Part shown: piece by piece, positions 49,312-59,030 of the stretch
How positions within the stretch are numbered: position 1 is the stretch's first letter
Layout: each line of letters opens with the position of its first letter
Source of the DNA: Syntrophales bacterium
Lineage (GTDB): Bacteria; Desulfobacterota; Syntrophia; Syntrophales; UBA2210
Direction: 5' to 3'
Length of the DNA stretch: 64,000 nucleotides
Assembly (NCBI GenBank): GCA_023228425.1
Contig: JALOBE010000006.1
Coordinates: 43,501 to 107,500, forward strand
Program-made: the position numbers and the translations under genes
Notes under the pieces: model-generated
Database searches by the model: none
Told to the model about the DNA's origin: nothing
Seen by the model: the letters and a program-made list of their open reading frames with translations, nothing else

Positions 49312-52300
49312 ATGCCGGCGCGCACAGACATCAGGAAAATCATGATCATCGGATCCGGTCCCATAATCATCGGCCAGGCCTGCGAATTCGATTATTCGGG
49401 AACCCAGGCCTGCAAGGCGCTCAGGTCGCTGGGATACGAAATAGTGCTTGTCAACTCCAACCCGGCAACGATCATGACCGATCCAGGCATGGCCGATTAT
49501 ACGTACATCGAACCGCTCAATGTTCATTCTCTCAGCGAAATTATTAAAAACGAGCGTCCCGATGCCATCCTCCCCAATCTGGGAGGGCAGACGGGACTGA
49601 ACCTGACGGCGGAACTGGCCCGTGAGGGTGTTCTCGAAACCTTCGGCGTCGAGGTCATCGGGGTCAACGTGGACGCCATTAAACAGGGCGAGGATCGCAT
49701 CGCCTTCAAAAAAACAATGAACCGCCTGGGCATAGAAATCCCCCGGAGCGAGCCGGCCTACTCTGTGGAAGAGGCCGAGAAAATCGCTGAGGAACTGGGG
49801 TACCCCGTGGTCATACGCCCCGCCTACACAATGGGAGGTACCGGCGGCGGTCTGGTTTACAACCCGGAAGAACTTCAGGCCGTGGCGGGACGGGGTATCG
49901 CCGCAAGCTTTATCGGCCAGATTCTGGTCGAAGAATCGCTTCTCGGCTGGGAGGAACTGGAACTGGAGATCGTACGGGATCAGAAGAACCGGATGGTCAC
50001 GGTGTGTTTCATCGAAAACGTCGATCCCATGGGCATTCATACCGGCGATTCTTTCTGTACCGCCCCCATGCTGACCATTTCGCAGGAACTCCAGCATCGA
50101 TTGCAGCGCCATGCCTATGACATCGTCGAGGCAATACAGGTCATCGGAGGGACCAACGTGCAGTTCGCCCACGATCCCGATACGGGGCGCATCGTGGTCA
50201 TCGAAATCAACCCGCGGACATCCCGCTCCTCGGCCCTGGCCTCCAAGGCAACGGGTTTTCCCATCGCCTTCGTTTCGGCTATGCTGGCCACGGGAATCAC
50301 CCTTGATGAGCTACACTGGTGGAAGGAGGGGACGCTTGACCGGTACGTACCAGGCGGTGATTACGTGGTGGTCAAATTCGCCCGGTGGACTTTCGAGAAA
50401 TTCGAAGGTGCGGAAGATACTCTGGGAACGCAGATGCGCGCCGTGGGCGAGGTGATGAGTATCGGAAAGCATTACAAGGAGGCCCTTCAAAAAGCCATCC
50501 GATCACTGGAAATCGACAGGTTCGGGCTGGGATTCGCCCGTGACTTCAACGAGCGCTCCCTGAAGGATTTGATGGGGCTGCTCAACAAGCCCACGAGCGA
50601 GCGACAGTTCATCATGTATGAAGCGCTTCGCAAGGGCGCTTCCGTGGAGGATCTCTGGAAAAAAACCCGGATCAAACCGTGGTTTATTGAACAGATGGCG
50701 GAGTTGGTGGCCCTTGAAGAGGAACTGCTGGCCGCCCGGGAGAGCGGGCCCTCAGACGAGCTTTTGAGGCGAGCCAAGGAAGACGGTTTCTCCGACCGGT
50801 ACCTGGCGCGGCTCCTTGGACTGACTGAACGGGAAATACGGGATCGGCGACGGGTCCTGGGGATAACACAGGGATGGGAAACGATACCGGTGAGCGGTGT
50901 GCGGGAAGGGGCTTATTATTACTCCACCTATAACGGAAAGGGAACGATTTCCGTCGACCCGACCCCCGATCGTCGTAAGGTTATTGTGCTCGGCGGGGGA
51001 CCCAACAGGATCGGCCAGGGGATTGAATTCGATTACTGCTGTGTTCACGCCGCCTTTGCTTTGCGGGACGCCGGCATAGAATCGATCATGATCAACTGCA
51101 ACCCTGAAACGGTCTCCACCGATTATGATACTTCGAACCGGCTCTACTTCGAACCCCTCACCGTGGAGGACGTGCTTGCCGTCTATGAGCATGAAAAGCC
51201 CGAGGGAGTGATTGTCCAGTTCGGTGGTCAGACTCCTCTTAATATTGCCAATGAACTTGCCGCGGCCGGTGTGACGATTATCGGTACGGCACCGGAAATG
51301 ATCGATCTTGCCGAGGACCGGGACCAGTTCAGGCATATAATGGAAACTATGGAAATTCCGCAGCCTCCTTCGGGAATGGCGAGCAGACTGGATGAGGCCC
51401 TTGCCGTGGCAGTCCAGATCGGCTTTCCCCTCATGGTCCGCCCTTCCTATGTCCTGGGAGGGCGGGGCATGGAGATTGTCTACGATGAGCAAGCGTTGAA
51501 GCGCTACCTGGCTGTTGCCGTGGAGGTGACGCCCGAGCGTCCCATTCTGATCGACAAGTTTCTTGAAAACGCCATCGAGGCCGAGGCGGACGCCATCGCA
51601 GACGGGACGAGCGCTTTCGTACCGGCCGTGATGGAACACATCGAACTGGCGGGAGTTCATTCCGGTGATTCGGCCTGTGTCATTCCCCCCATTACCATAG
51701 ACAAGCGCCACATCAAGACGATGTACGATTACACGAGGCGGATAGCCGTGGCCCTGAACGTGAAGGGCCTCATGAATATACAGTACGCCATCGCCGACGA
51801 CAGAGTCTACATCCTGGAAGCAAACCCGCGGGCATCCCGTACGGTGCCCCTGGTTTCAAAGGTCTGCAACATTTCCATGGTCACCATGGCGACGAATATC
51901 ATGATGGGCGGCAGTGTTGCCGACATGGGCGATCTGAGGCGGAATACCTTTCCTCATTTCGGTGTCAAGGAATCCGTCTTTCCCTTTAATATGTTCCCCG
52001 AGGTGGATCCCCTCTTGGGCCCGGAGATGAGATCGACCGGAGAGGTGCTGGGCCTTGCCGACTCATTCGGACTTGCTTTTTACAAGGCCGAAGAAGGGGC
52101 GGGCCAGCGGCTTCCCTATGACGGCGTCGTACTTATCACCGTCTATGACAAGACCAATCCGGCCCTTCTCGATGTGGCGGCCGAGTTTCACCGCCTCGGT
52201 TTTACTCTGAGGGCCACCGAAGGAACCCACCAGTTTCTCGCCCGCTACGGGATTCCCTCAAAGATGGTGTTCAAGATGCACGAGGGCCGTCCCAACATCG

Positions 52301-52536
52301 TGGACGGTATCAAGAACAAGGAAATTGATCTGATCATCAATACGCCCAGCGGACGCATGAGCCAGTTTGATGATTCTTACATACGGAAAGCGGCCATCAA
52401 GTACAAGGTGCCCTACATCACGACCATGGCGGCGGCAGTTGCCTCGGTGAAGGGTATCACGGCTGTGAGGAAGGGCCATGGAATTGTCAGGTCCCTCCAA
52501 AGCTACCACCGGGACATCCGGCAGGAAAAGAAATAA
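49312..52536 (+). CDS. carB: Carbamoyl-phosphate synthase large subunit
   Basis: CarB makes carbamoyl phosphate from ammonia, bicarbonate and two ATP. The 1074-residue protein has two duplicated ATP-grasp halves (first: MIIGSGPIIIGQACEFDYSG and PVVIRPAYTMGGTGGG; second: VLGGGPNRIGQGIEFDY and PLMVRPSYVLGGRGMEIV). A C-terminal allosteric domain includes ATEGTHQFL. It starts at ATG 49312, the conserved MPARTDIRKIMIIG start. The glutaminase subunit carA is not adjacent; purF follows after three bases. Confidence 0.97.
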   Translation: MPARTDIRKIMIIGSGPIIIGQACEFDYSGTQACKALRSLGYEIVLVNSNPATIMTDPGMADYTYIEPLNVHSLSEIIKNERPDAILPNLGGQTGLNLTAELAREGVLETFGVEVIGVNVDAIKQGEDRIAFKKTMNRLGIEIPRSEPAYSVEEAEKIAEELGYPVVIRPAYTMGGTGGGLVYNPEELQAVAGRGIAASFIGQILVEESLLGWEELELEIVRDQKNRMVTVCFIENVDPMGIHTGDSFCTAPMLTISQELQHRLQRHAYDIVEAIQVIGGTNVQFAHDPDTGRIVVIEINPRTSRSSALASKATGFPIAFVSAMLATGITLDELHWWKEGTLDRYVPGGDYVVVKFARWTFEKFEGAEDTLGTQMRAVGEVMSIGKHYKEALQKAIRSLEIDRFGLGFARDFNERSLKDLMGLLNKPTSERQFIMYEALRKGASVEDLWKKTRIKPWFIEQMAELVALEEELLAARESGPSDELLRRAKEDGFSDRYLARLLGLTEREIRDRRRVLGITQGWETIPVSGVREGAYYYSTYNGKGTISVDPTPDRRKVIVLGGGPNRIGQGIEFDYCCVHAAFALRDAGIESIMINCNPETVSTDYDTSNRLYFEPLTVEDVLAVYEHEKPEGVIVQFGGQTPLNIANELAAAGVTIIGTAPEMIDLAEDRDQFRHIMETMEIPQPPSGMASRLDEALAVAVQIGFPLMVRPSYVLGGRGMEIVYDEQALKRYLAVAVEVTPERPILIDKFLENAIEAEADAIADGTSAFVPAVMEHIELAGVHSGDSACVIPPITIDKRHIKTMYDYTRRIAVALNVKGLMNIQYAIADDRVYILEANPRASRTVPLVSKVCNISMVTMATNIMMGGSVADMGDLRRNTFPHFGVKESVFPFNMFPEVDPLLGPEMRSTGEVLGLADSFGLAFYKAEEGAGQRLPYDGVVLITVYDKTNPALLDVAAEFHRLGFTLRATEGTHQFLARYGIPSKMVFKMHEGRPNIVDGIKNKEIDLIINTPSGRMSQFDDSYIRKAAIKYKVPYITTMAAAVASVKGITAVRKGHGIVRSLQSYHRDIRQEKK

Positions 52537-52539
52537 GCT

Positions 52540-53925
52540 ATGCATTTCATTCAGGAAAATTGCGGAGTATTCGGTATCTGTTCGCAGTACGACTGCTCGG
52601 GAGAAATTTTTCAAGCCATTGATTTTTTGCAGCACCGGGGACAGCAATACTGCGGAATATCAACCTACGACGGTACAATCCACCATGAAACCCACCGGGG
52701 GAAGGTGGCCTACTCCTTTCCCGAGGAGGAGCTCATGCGACTCAGGGGGCGTTGGGGTATCGGTCACGTAAGCCTCCGGGACAGGCAGCCCCTGAGGTGG
52801 CGAACCCGGCTTGGAGAAATATCCGTCTGTTTCAGCGGGAATGTCATCAACGCCCACGAACTGGTCAGGGAAATGATGGGCCGGGGAAAGTCCTTTCTCG
52901 AAGCGACGGACGTGGAGATCATTTCCAAGATCATTATAGAAGGTTCCTCTCTGACCGACGGTATCGCCGATCTGGCCGGAAAAATTCGCGGCGCCTACTC
53001 GCTGGTGGTTCTGTCGAAGGACGGTATCTACGCCGCGAGAGATACCTATGGTTTCAGGCCCCTGATCCTGGGGCAGGACGCGATGGGGACCCGGTACGCC
53101 GTAGCTTCCGAATCACGGGCCCTGGAGAACCTGGACATGGAAGTCTATCGTGACGTGGCGCCCGGCGAGATTGTCCTCATCAATAATGACGGTATCAGGA
53201 CCCTGGCCCGGCTTCCGTCGCCCCGTATCGCCCACTGCGCTTTTGAGTGGGCCTATACGGCGAGCATGGATTCCATAATAGACGGCGTGTACGTTCAGGA
53301 AGCCCGGGACAACCTGGGTGAAAGCCTCGCCCAGAGAGACCTGGAAGAGGGGGTAATTTCCGCCGATATCGTGGCGCCGGTGCCCATGTCCGGCATCGGC
53401 CACGCACTGGGCTATCATAAACGATCCCGGATCAACTACCAGGAAGTGTTCCTGTACAACCGTTACGCCGATCGAAGCTACACCCAGGCGACCCAGCGGG
53501 ACCGGGAAAAAATGGCCAAACGCAAACTGTCCATTCTTCCCTATGTCAAAGGCAAGCGCATAGTCCTCTGCGATGACTCCATCATCCGGGGTACCCAGAT
53601 CAGGTACAAGGTCATGGATCTCAAGGAAGCGGGTGCCAGGGAGGTTCATGTTCGTGTAGCCTGCCCGCCCCTCATGTATCCCTGCGACTTCGGCATTTCA
53701 ACCCGTTCCTACGGGGAGCTTCTGGCCAGGTCCTTTCTCAGGGTCGGGGACATCATATCGATTGAGCAGCAGCGGGCCCTGGAAGCCTGGGTCGCGGCAC
53801 AGGTCGGAGCCGACTCCGTGAAATTCAATACCATTGATGATTTTGTCGCCTCTCTTTTGACGGAGCGGGGGAATCTCTGCCTGGCCTGTTTCGACGGTAT
53901 CGTACCCTATTCCGCCGATATCTGA
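52540..53925 (+). CDS. purF: Amidophosphoribosyltransferase PurF, Fe-S type
   Basis: PurF makes phosphoribosylamine from PRPP and glutamine, the first committed purine step. The 461-residue protein has a 7-residue propeptide before the nucleophile Cys8 (ENCGVFGI), LQHRGQQYCGIS, TYGFRPLILG, and the PRPP loop VLCDDSIIRGTQIR. Cys residues in HCAFEW, PPLMYPCDFG and NLCLACFDG fit the [4Fe-4S] ligands of the Bacillus-type enzyme. Its end overlaps the end of the opposing M23 gene by 19 bases. Confidence 0.95.
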   Translation: MHFIQENCGVFGICSQYDCSGEIFQAIDFLQHRGQQYCGISTYDGTIHHETHRGKVAYSFPEEELMRLRGRWGIGHVSLRDRQPLRWRTRLGEISVCFSGNVINAHELVREMMGRGKSFLEATDVEIISKIIIEGSSLTDGIADLAGKIRGAYSLVVLSKDGIYAARDTYGFRPLILGQDAMGTRYAVASESRALENLDMEVYRDVAPGEIVLINNDGIRTLARLPSPRIAHCAFEWAYTASMDSIIDGVYVQEARDNLGESLAQRDLEEGVISADIVAPVPMSGIGHALGYHKRSRINYQEVFLYNRYADRSYTQATQRDREKMAKRKLSILPYVKGKRIVLCDDSIIRGTQIRYKVMDLKEAGAREVHVRVACPPLMYPCDFGISTRSYGELLARSFLRVGDIISIEQQRALEAWVAAQVGADSVKFNTIDDFVASLLTERGNLCLACFDGIVPYSADI

Positions 53926-54836
53926 AAAGGACGCTCGAATGGCAGGTGCAGGAGCGACAAGGGATCCACGTTGACGCCGACGATCCTGGCGCCCCAGTGC
54001 AGATGGGGTCCCGTGACCCGTCCCGTGGCCCCCACGGTTCCGACTGGAGTTTCCTTGCCGATGAATTCCCCTTCCGCGACGGTTATATCCGAAAGATGGC
54101 AGTAAAGAGTGAAAAGGTCCATGCCGTGATCGATGATGACGATGTTCCCGGCATAAAACAGGGACCGGGCGAGCAGGACGTTGCCCGCGTTGGCTGCCAG
54201 GACCGGCGTTCCCGGGGGAGATCGAAGGTCAACCCCCCGATGGCGCGACTGAACGGTTTCATTGAAGATGCGTCTGACGCCGAAGGGACTGCTCACGGAT
54301 CCCGCCAGGGGCCTGGAGAAGTTTCCGTCACCAAGCCATTCCGCCGTCCCCCGGGCATAGAGTTCGTCGAGGAGGGCCCGCTCCTCCCGTATTCTCTCCA
54401 GTTCTTCCGGCGACGGGGATACGAACCGCGGATCCACGCTGAGCGTCGTTGACGGAAAGACTCCCCCCTCAAGGGACAGCGTAAGGGGTGCCCGAAGCTC
54501 GGATCCGTCGTGAAAGGACAGGGAAACCTCGAGGTGGTAATCCCGGGGCTCCAGGTCAAGGTCAAGGGGAAGAAGAACACCGAAGGTCCCCTCTGTTCCA
54601 AGGGGGGTAAACCGATGGGCGGTACCGTCGAAACGGGCGACGGCCGACGAGAAGGCCGGAGAAGACAAACGGATCAGAACCGCTTCACCTTGGGTAAAGG
54701 AGCGGCAGTGAGAACTGATCGCGACGGGACCCAGGGCCGTTTCGGCCCGAAAGGCAGCGGCCGATGCCGTGCCCGTCGCCAGGACCAGGAGCATGATACC
54801 CAGCGCGACCCCGCGTACAATTGTGACAGGAGCCAT
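53907..54836 (-). CDS. M23 family metallopeptidase (LytM domain), secreted
   Basis: The roughly 309-residue protein has a Sec signal peptide (MLLVLATGTASAAA), a beta-rich middle domain (about 30-150) and a C-terminal M23 domain. Zinc ligands stand in HRGVDLRSP and HLHWG, with the YCHLSD motif between. It is a likely peptidoglycan endopeptidase or an amidase activator acting in the periplasm. The ATG at 54836 is preferred because it places the signal peptide at the N-terminus; an in-frame start at 54878 adds an unlikely Cys-rich lead. It is tail to tail with purF. Confidence 0.9.
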   Translation of the reverse strand: MAPVTIVRGVALGIMLLVLATGTASAAAFRAETALGPVAISSHCRSFTQGEAVLIRLSSPAFSSAVARFDGTAHRFTPLGTEGTFGVLLPLDLDLEPRDYHLEVSLSFHDGSELRAPLTLSLEGGVFPSTTLSVDPRFVSPSPEELERIREERALLDELYARGTAEWLGDGNFSRPLAGSVSSPFGVRRIFNETVQSRHRGVDLRSPPGTPVLAANAGNVLLARSLFYAGNIVIIDHGMDLFTLYCHLSDITVAEGEFIGKETPVGTVGATGRVTGPHLHWGARIVGVNVDPLSLLHLPFERPFQISAE

Positions 54837-54937
54837 AGGAGCGACCTTTCTTCCAGGGGGAGCGTGACAATCACACATCCGGGTTCACATACTATCGGCA
54901 GGGGGTCCCGGAGCGCAAGAAAAATTATCATCATGGC

Positions 54938-54966
54938 TGGACAAAGAGCGTCATATCAATTATACA
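54938..54966 (+). promoter_or_regulatory. Promoter for the DUF3568 lipoprotein gene
   Basis: TGGACA (54938-54943, five of six) is followed after 17 bases by TATACA (54961-54966, four of six), about 45 bases before the ATG. The minus-strand M23 gene diverges from the same 175-base region. Confidence 0.6.
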
Positions 54967-55011
54967 CTACACCAATGCCGTTCCTGTCATTTCAGTCGAA
55001 GGGAGTGTCCC

Positions 55012-55413
55012 ATGAAGCGTCGTAAAAATTCAGTGATGTATGTTGTTGCCGCCCTGCTGATGCTGGGGTCGGCGGGGTGCGCGCCGCTCGTTATCGGAGG
55101 TGCCGCCGTTACGGCAGGAGCCGGTACGTACGTGTACGTCCAGGGTGAGCTCAAAACGGATTATCCGTATCAGTTCGAGCAGGTGTGGAACGCCACAGAG
55201 CGAGTTTTTGCGGACATGCGGGGCATCGATGTGATTCCCGAAAAGGAAATCGGCAAGGGACGAATCGAAGGAATCATAGACAGCGAGAAAGTTCGTGTTA
55301 CGATCACCTACAAGGCCCGGGAGCTGACCAATGTGTCCGTGAGGGTGGGTCTGATCGGCGACAGGACGGCCTCGCAGCGGATCCATGACAAAATCGGGGC
55401 CATCCTGCAGTAG
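55012..55413 (+). CDS. DUF3568 family lipoprotein
   Basis: The 133-residue product has a lipoprotein signal with lipobox LGSAGC (Cys about 23), a Gly/Ala-rich stretch (LVIGGAAVTAGAGTYVYVQGEL) and a small domain with FEQVWNATERVFADM and VRVGLIGDRTASQRIHDKI, as in DUF3568. The function is unknown. It appears to be monocistronic between the M23 gene and ntrX. Confidence 0.82.
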   Translation: MKRRKNSVMYVVAALLMLGSAGCAPLVIGGAAVTAGAGTYVYVQGELKTDYPYQFEQVWNATERVFADMRGIDVIPEKEIGKGRIEGIIDSEKVRVTITYKARELTNVSVRVGLIGDRTASQRIHDKIGAILQ

Positions 55414-55419
55414 GATGCC

Positions 55420-56799
55420 CTATTCGGCCGAATGCCCGCGTCTTTTTTCTTCAAGACCGTAGTGCTTGATTTTTCGGTGGAGATTGCTTCGTTCCAGCCC
55501 GATTGCTTCCGCGGTCTTTGAAATGTTCCAGTCGTATTCAGACAATTTTCTTGCTATGTAAGCTTTCTCGAAGATTTTTTTCGCCTTTTTGAAGGTGTCT
55601 GAAAAGGCGGTACCCGTCACTAATTTTGACGGGTCCGTCGACCGGAGCAGGGGGGGTATATCCTCGACGGTGATAAGGTCGGAGCGCGACAGTATCACCA
55701 ATCGTTCGATGATATTCTTCAATTCCCTTACATTACCGGGCCAGTCGTGGGTCATGAGTACTTCGAGGGCCTTGTCTTCGATACCCTTCAGCGGCTTTCC
55801 CTCCTTGAGGGCGAACTCACTCATGAAATGTTCCGCCAGAAGGGGGATATCTTCCTTCCTGTCTCTCAGGGGAGGCACGTGAAGGGGTATGACGTTGAGC
55901 CGGTAAAAGAGATCCTGCCTGAAGCGTCCCTCTTCCATTTCTTTTTCCAGCTCCTTGTTGGTTGCCGCAAGGACCCGAACGTCCGTTTCGATAATCTTTG
56001 TTCCGCCCACCCGCTGGAATTTTTTTTCCTGGAGAATCCGGAGTATTTTTGCCTGGGCCTTGAGGCTCATGTCGGCGACCTCGTCGAGAAAGAGCGTTCC
56101 TTCGTTGGCAATGTCGAACTTTCCTCTTTTCTTTGCCGTGGCTCCCGTAAAAGAGCCTTTTTCATGTCCGAAGAGTTCGCTCTCGATCAGTTCTTCCGGT
56201 ATAGCGGCGCAGTTAATCTCGACGAACGGTTTTGCCGCCCGGCGGCTGCAGGTGTGTATGGTCCGGGCTACCAGTTCTTTGCCGGTGCCGTTTTCTCCCA
56301 TGATGAGTATCCAGGCGTTGGTGGGAGCGATGATCTCGATCATTTCCTTCAAATCACGAATAACGGCACTTTCGCCGTGTAGTTCGTAATCCCGGCGGAT
56401 GCGTTCCTTCAGGAGGCGGTTTTCTTCCGCGAGCCGTCCCTGTTCGATGGCATGGCTGGTGATGAGTACGACCTTTTCCAATGAAAGGGGCTTTTCTATG
56501 AAGTCGAAGGCGCCCAGTTTGGTGGCCTTCACTGCCGACTCAACGGTTCCGTGGCCGGAAATAATAACGACGGGAATAGCCGGAAATTTCGATTTGATCT
56601 GTTTCAGTGTTTCAATACCGTCGATTCCCGGCAGCCAGATGTCGAGAAGAACCAGGTCGGGGAGTTCCTGCTCCACCAGATCGAGGCACTCCTCGCCGCT
56701 TTCCGCCGTAATAACCTCGTATCCCTCGTCCTGGAGGATGCCCTTCAGCGACAGGAGGATGCTTTCTTCGTCATCGACGATCAGTACCGTTCTGTTCAT
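55420..56799 (-). CDS. ntrX: Sigma-54-dependent response regulator NtrX
   Basis: NtrX receives phosphate from NtrY and activates sigma-54 promoters. The 459-residue protein has a receiver domain (VLIVDDEES, phospho-Asp near 53), an AAA+ domain with Walker A GENGTGKE (168-175), GSFTGA (215-220) in place of the common GAFTGA, and Walker B FLDEV (237-241). A C-terminal Fis-type helix-turn-helix follows (WNISKTAEAIGLERSNLHRKIK). The ATG at 56799 lies inside the end of ntrY (29-base overlap), with GAGGA about 9 bases upstream. Confidence 0.95.
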   Translation of the reverse strand: MNRTVLIVDDEESILLSLKGILQDEGYEVITAESGEECLDLVEQELPDLVLLDIWLPGIDGIETLKQIKSKFPAIPVVIISGHGTVESAVKATKLGAFDFIEKPLSLEKVVLITSHAIEQGRLAEENRLLKERIRRDYELHGESAVIRDLKEMIEIIAPTNAWILIMGENGTGKELVARTIHTCSRRAAKPFVEINCAAIPEELIESELFGHEKGSFTGATAKKRGKFDIANEGTLFLDEVADMSLKAQAKILRILQEKKFQRVGGTKIIETDVRVLAATNKELEKEMEEGRFRQDLFYRLNVIPLHVPPLRDRKEDIPLLAEHFMSEFALKEGKPLKGIEDKALEVLMTHDWPGNVRELKNIIERLVILSRSDLITVEDIPPLLRSTDPSKLVTGTAFSDTFKKAKKIFEKAYIARKLSEYDWNISKTAEAIGLERSNLHRKIKHYGLEEKRRGHSAE

Positions 56800-59020
56800 G
56801 ATTCCAGTCCTCTGCCCGGGGTATTTCGAAAAAAATGACGGTACCCCGGGGTGAATTGTCTTGTATGCCCACAACGCCCCTGTGGTCGCTTATGATGGAG
56901 CTGACGATAGTCAGTCCCAGGCCCATGCCGGATTTTTTTGTCGAAAAATAAGGTTCGAAGAGCTTGACTCTATCCTTTGGTTCGATACCCGCGCCATTGT
57001 CCCGAACCTCGACGCGCACGTTCCGGTTTTCCGGGTTGATGGACGTGGATATCTCGATCCGGCCCTTTTCCGAATTCGAGGCGAGGGCGGTAACGGCGTT
57101 GTCAAGGAGGTTGACCATGACCCGTCTGATTTGCTCCTCGTCGATCATGACCAGAGGCAGTCCCTCCTCCCTGGTATATTCGAAATCAATGGTCTTGTGG
57201 GCATCCTGGAAGAGCAGAACGGGCTCGGCTATGGTCTGGTTAATGTCATGGGGGGCGGGATTCGAGATAGGCAGCCGGGCAAATTTTGAAAACTCGTCCA
57301 CCAGGTTCTTGAGCGTATCTACCTGATTGACGATTGCCTGGGTACACTCGCTGAAGACGGCCTTTTCTTCCCCTTCCATCTTGTTGCCGTATTTTTTCTG
57401 AAGCCGTTCCGCAGAAAGCTTGACCGGCGTGAGAGGGTTCTTGATTTCGTGGGCGATCCGCCGGGCAACTTCGCGCCAGGCGGAGATGCGTTCCGCTTTC
57501 TGAAGTTGCGAAATGTCCTCGAAAACAACGACCATGCCCATGGAGTGGTTCTGATCGTCCCGAAGGGTTGTGATGGAAATGAGGAGTGTCAGAACGGTGT
57601 TTCTCACCACGATCTGTGCCTGTTTTTCCAGAAAATCAGAGTCACGCTCGTCCATCTCTTTCCGTATCCGGGAGATCATGTCCGCGTGTTCGGCGGCGAG
57701 TGCCCGGTCGAAGGTGGTATTGAGCGCTCCATCGGCGGTGATATCGAGCATGATTTCGGCGGCCCGGTTGACGGTGGTGATCACACCTTCCCTGTCCAGT
57801 GATATGACTCCGGCGGAGACGTTTTTGAGAACCGTTTCCATGTAGTGACGGCGCTCGTCGAGGACGATATTGGCCTTTTTCAACTCGTCACTGCTGTTTT
57901 TCAGATCCTCCGTCATTCGATTGAAGGAATCGACCAGCACACCGATTTCGTCGTCGGCGAGAACGTCGATATGATAGTCGAGATTTCCCCGCGATATTTC
58001 GTCCGTGGCCTCCGCGAGGTCCTGGATGGGGACGGTGATTCCCTTGGCAAGAAAGAGGCCGAACCAGGTGGCGGAAAAAATGATGAGCAGGGTAACGATG
58101 GACAGAGTGATAATGAAGCTCCATTTGATGGGGTTCTTGAGCAGGTTGAATTGTCGATATTCTTCCGATGTTTTCGAGATTTCCGAGAGTTTTCCGGCGA
58201 GGTCTCCCGGTACGATGTAGCTCACCGCGGCCACACCGATGACATCGGTGAGTTCGAAGTTGATGTAAAGCGGGACGATTCCGCTTACCAGGTCTCCGAT
58301 GCCGAGACTCTGGACCAGGGAAAGCTCGTGCCCCCGATACAGGTCGTCCACCATCTGCTCCGTGAGTTTCGGGGGATTGACGTCCGGGTGGGCGGGGTCG
58401 CGAAGAATGTATCGTTCCTCGCGATTATCGAAGGTGACTTCCAGGAGGCCCCGTCCAAGGGCTGACTGTCGTTCTTTCAGGAACTGTTCCAGCTGGTCCG
58501 CCATGTCCCGTTCATACAGTCTTCCGGCGGTTATTTCGTAGCCGATTCTCTTCGCCAGGTTCAGGGTTTCTTCACCATGCGTCTGGTAATAGGTCTGTCC
58601 TATGGACAGGGATGAGTCCAGGGCTGAGCCGATCTTCAGGTTGAACCAGTTGTCGATGCTGTAGGAGAGAAACTGAATGGAAACCAGAAACAAAACGATT
58701 GTGGGTATCAGCGAGAGACTGACGAAGGCCGCCACCAGTTTGCTGCGCAACTTGGAACCCAGAACCCCCCGACGCCGTTCGAAGATGAGCTTGACCAGGT
58801 TCCTGACGATGAGGAAGACGAGAAGAATGATGAGAATCAGGTTAACGTTGATGAGGCCGAAAATCAGCACCTCGCCCGAAAAGGGCAGGGGGGTGTCGGA
58901 CCCCACCAGGCGGCTTTCGAGGAACGTGAGCCCCAGGACGAGCAGTATGGTTATGACGATGATAACCCGTTCCCTGCGCCGCCGTTTCAGCTCCTGTCTG
59001 TCCTGTAACGTCGTGTTCAT
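56771..59020 (-). CDS. ntrY: Sensor histidine kinase NtrY
   Basis: The roughly 749-residue membrane kinase has a basic N-terminus (RQELKRRRRERV), two or three membrane helices before residue 130, a periplasmic sensing domain (about 130-290) and another helix (about 300-325). HAMP (GITVPIQDLAEATDEISRGNLDY) and PAS domains follow. Next come the phospho-His box RRIAHEIKNPLTPVKLSAERL and the ATPase motifs NLLDNAVTA, DNGAGIEP and GMGLGLTIV. AGGA precedes the ATG at 59020. It follows the DUF4390 gene by ten bases. The signal sensed is unknown; relatives respond to nitrogen, redox or envelope state. Confidence 0.95.
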   Translation of the reverse strand: MNTTLQDRQELKRRRRERVIIVITILLVLGLTFLESRLVGSDTPLPFSGEVLIFGLINVNLILIILLVFLIVRNLVKLIFERRRGVLGSKLRSKLVAAFVSLSLIPTIVLFLVSIQFLSYSIDNWFNLKIGSALDSSLSIGQTYYQTHGEETLNLAKRIGYEITAGRLYERDMADQLEQFLKERQSALGRGLLEVTFDNREERYILRDPAHPDVNPPKLTEQMVDDLYRGHELSLVQSLGIGDLVSGIVPLYINFELTDVIGVAAVSYIVPGDLAGKLSEISKTSEEYRQFNLLKNPIKWSFIITLSIVTLLIIFSATWFGLFLAKGITVPIQDLAEATDEISRGNLDYHIDVLADDEIGVLVDSFNRMTEDLKNSSDELKKANIVLDERRHYMETVLKNVSAGVISLDREGVITTVNRAAEIMLDITADGALNTTFDRALAAEHADMISRIRKEMDERDSDFLEKQAQIVVRNTVLTLLISITTLRDDQNHSMGMVVVFEDISQLQKAERISAWREVARRIAHEIKNPLTPVKLSAERLQKKYGNKMEGEEKAVFSECTQAIVNQVDTLKNLVDEFSKFARLPISNPAPHDINQTIAEPVLLFQDAHKTIDFEYTREEGLPLVMIDEEQIRRVMVNLLDNAVTALASNSEKGRIEISTSINPENRNVRVEVRDNGAGIEPKDRVKLFEPYFSTKKSGMGLGLTIVSSIISDHRGVVGIQDNSPRGTVIFFEIPRAEDWNHEQNGTDRR

Positions 59021-59030
59021 GATGGTCCTG

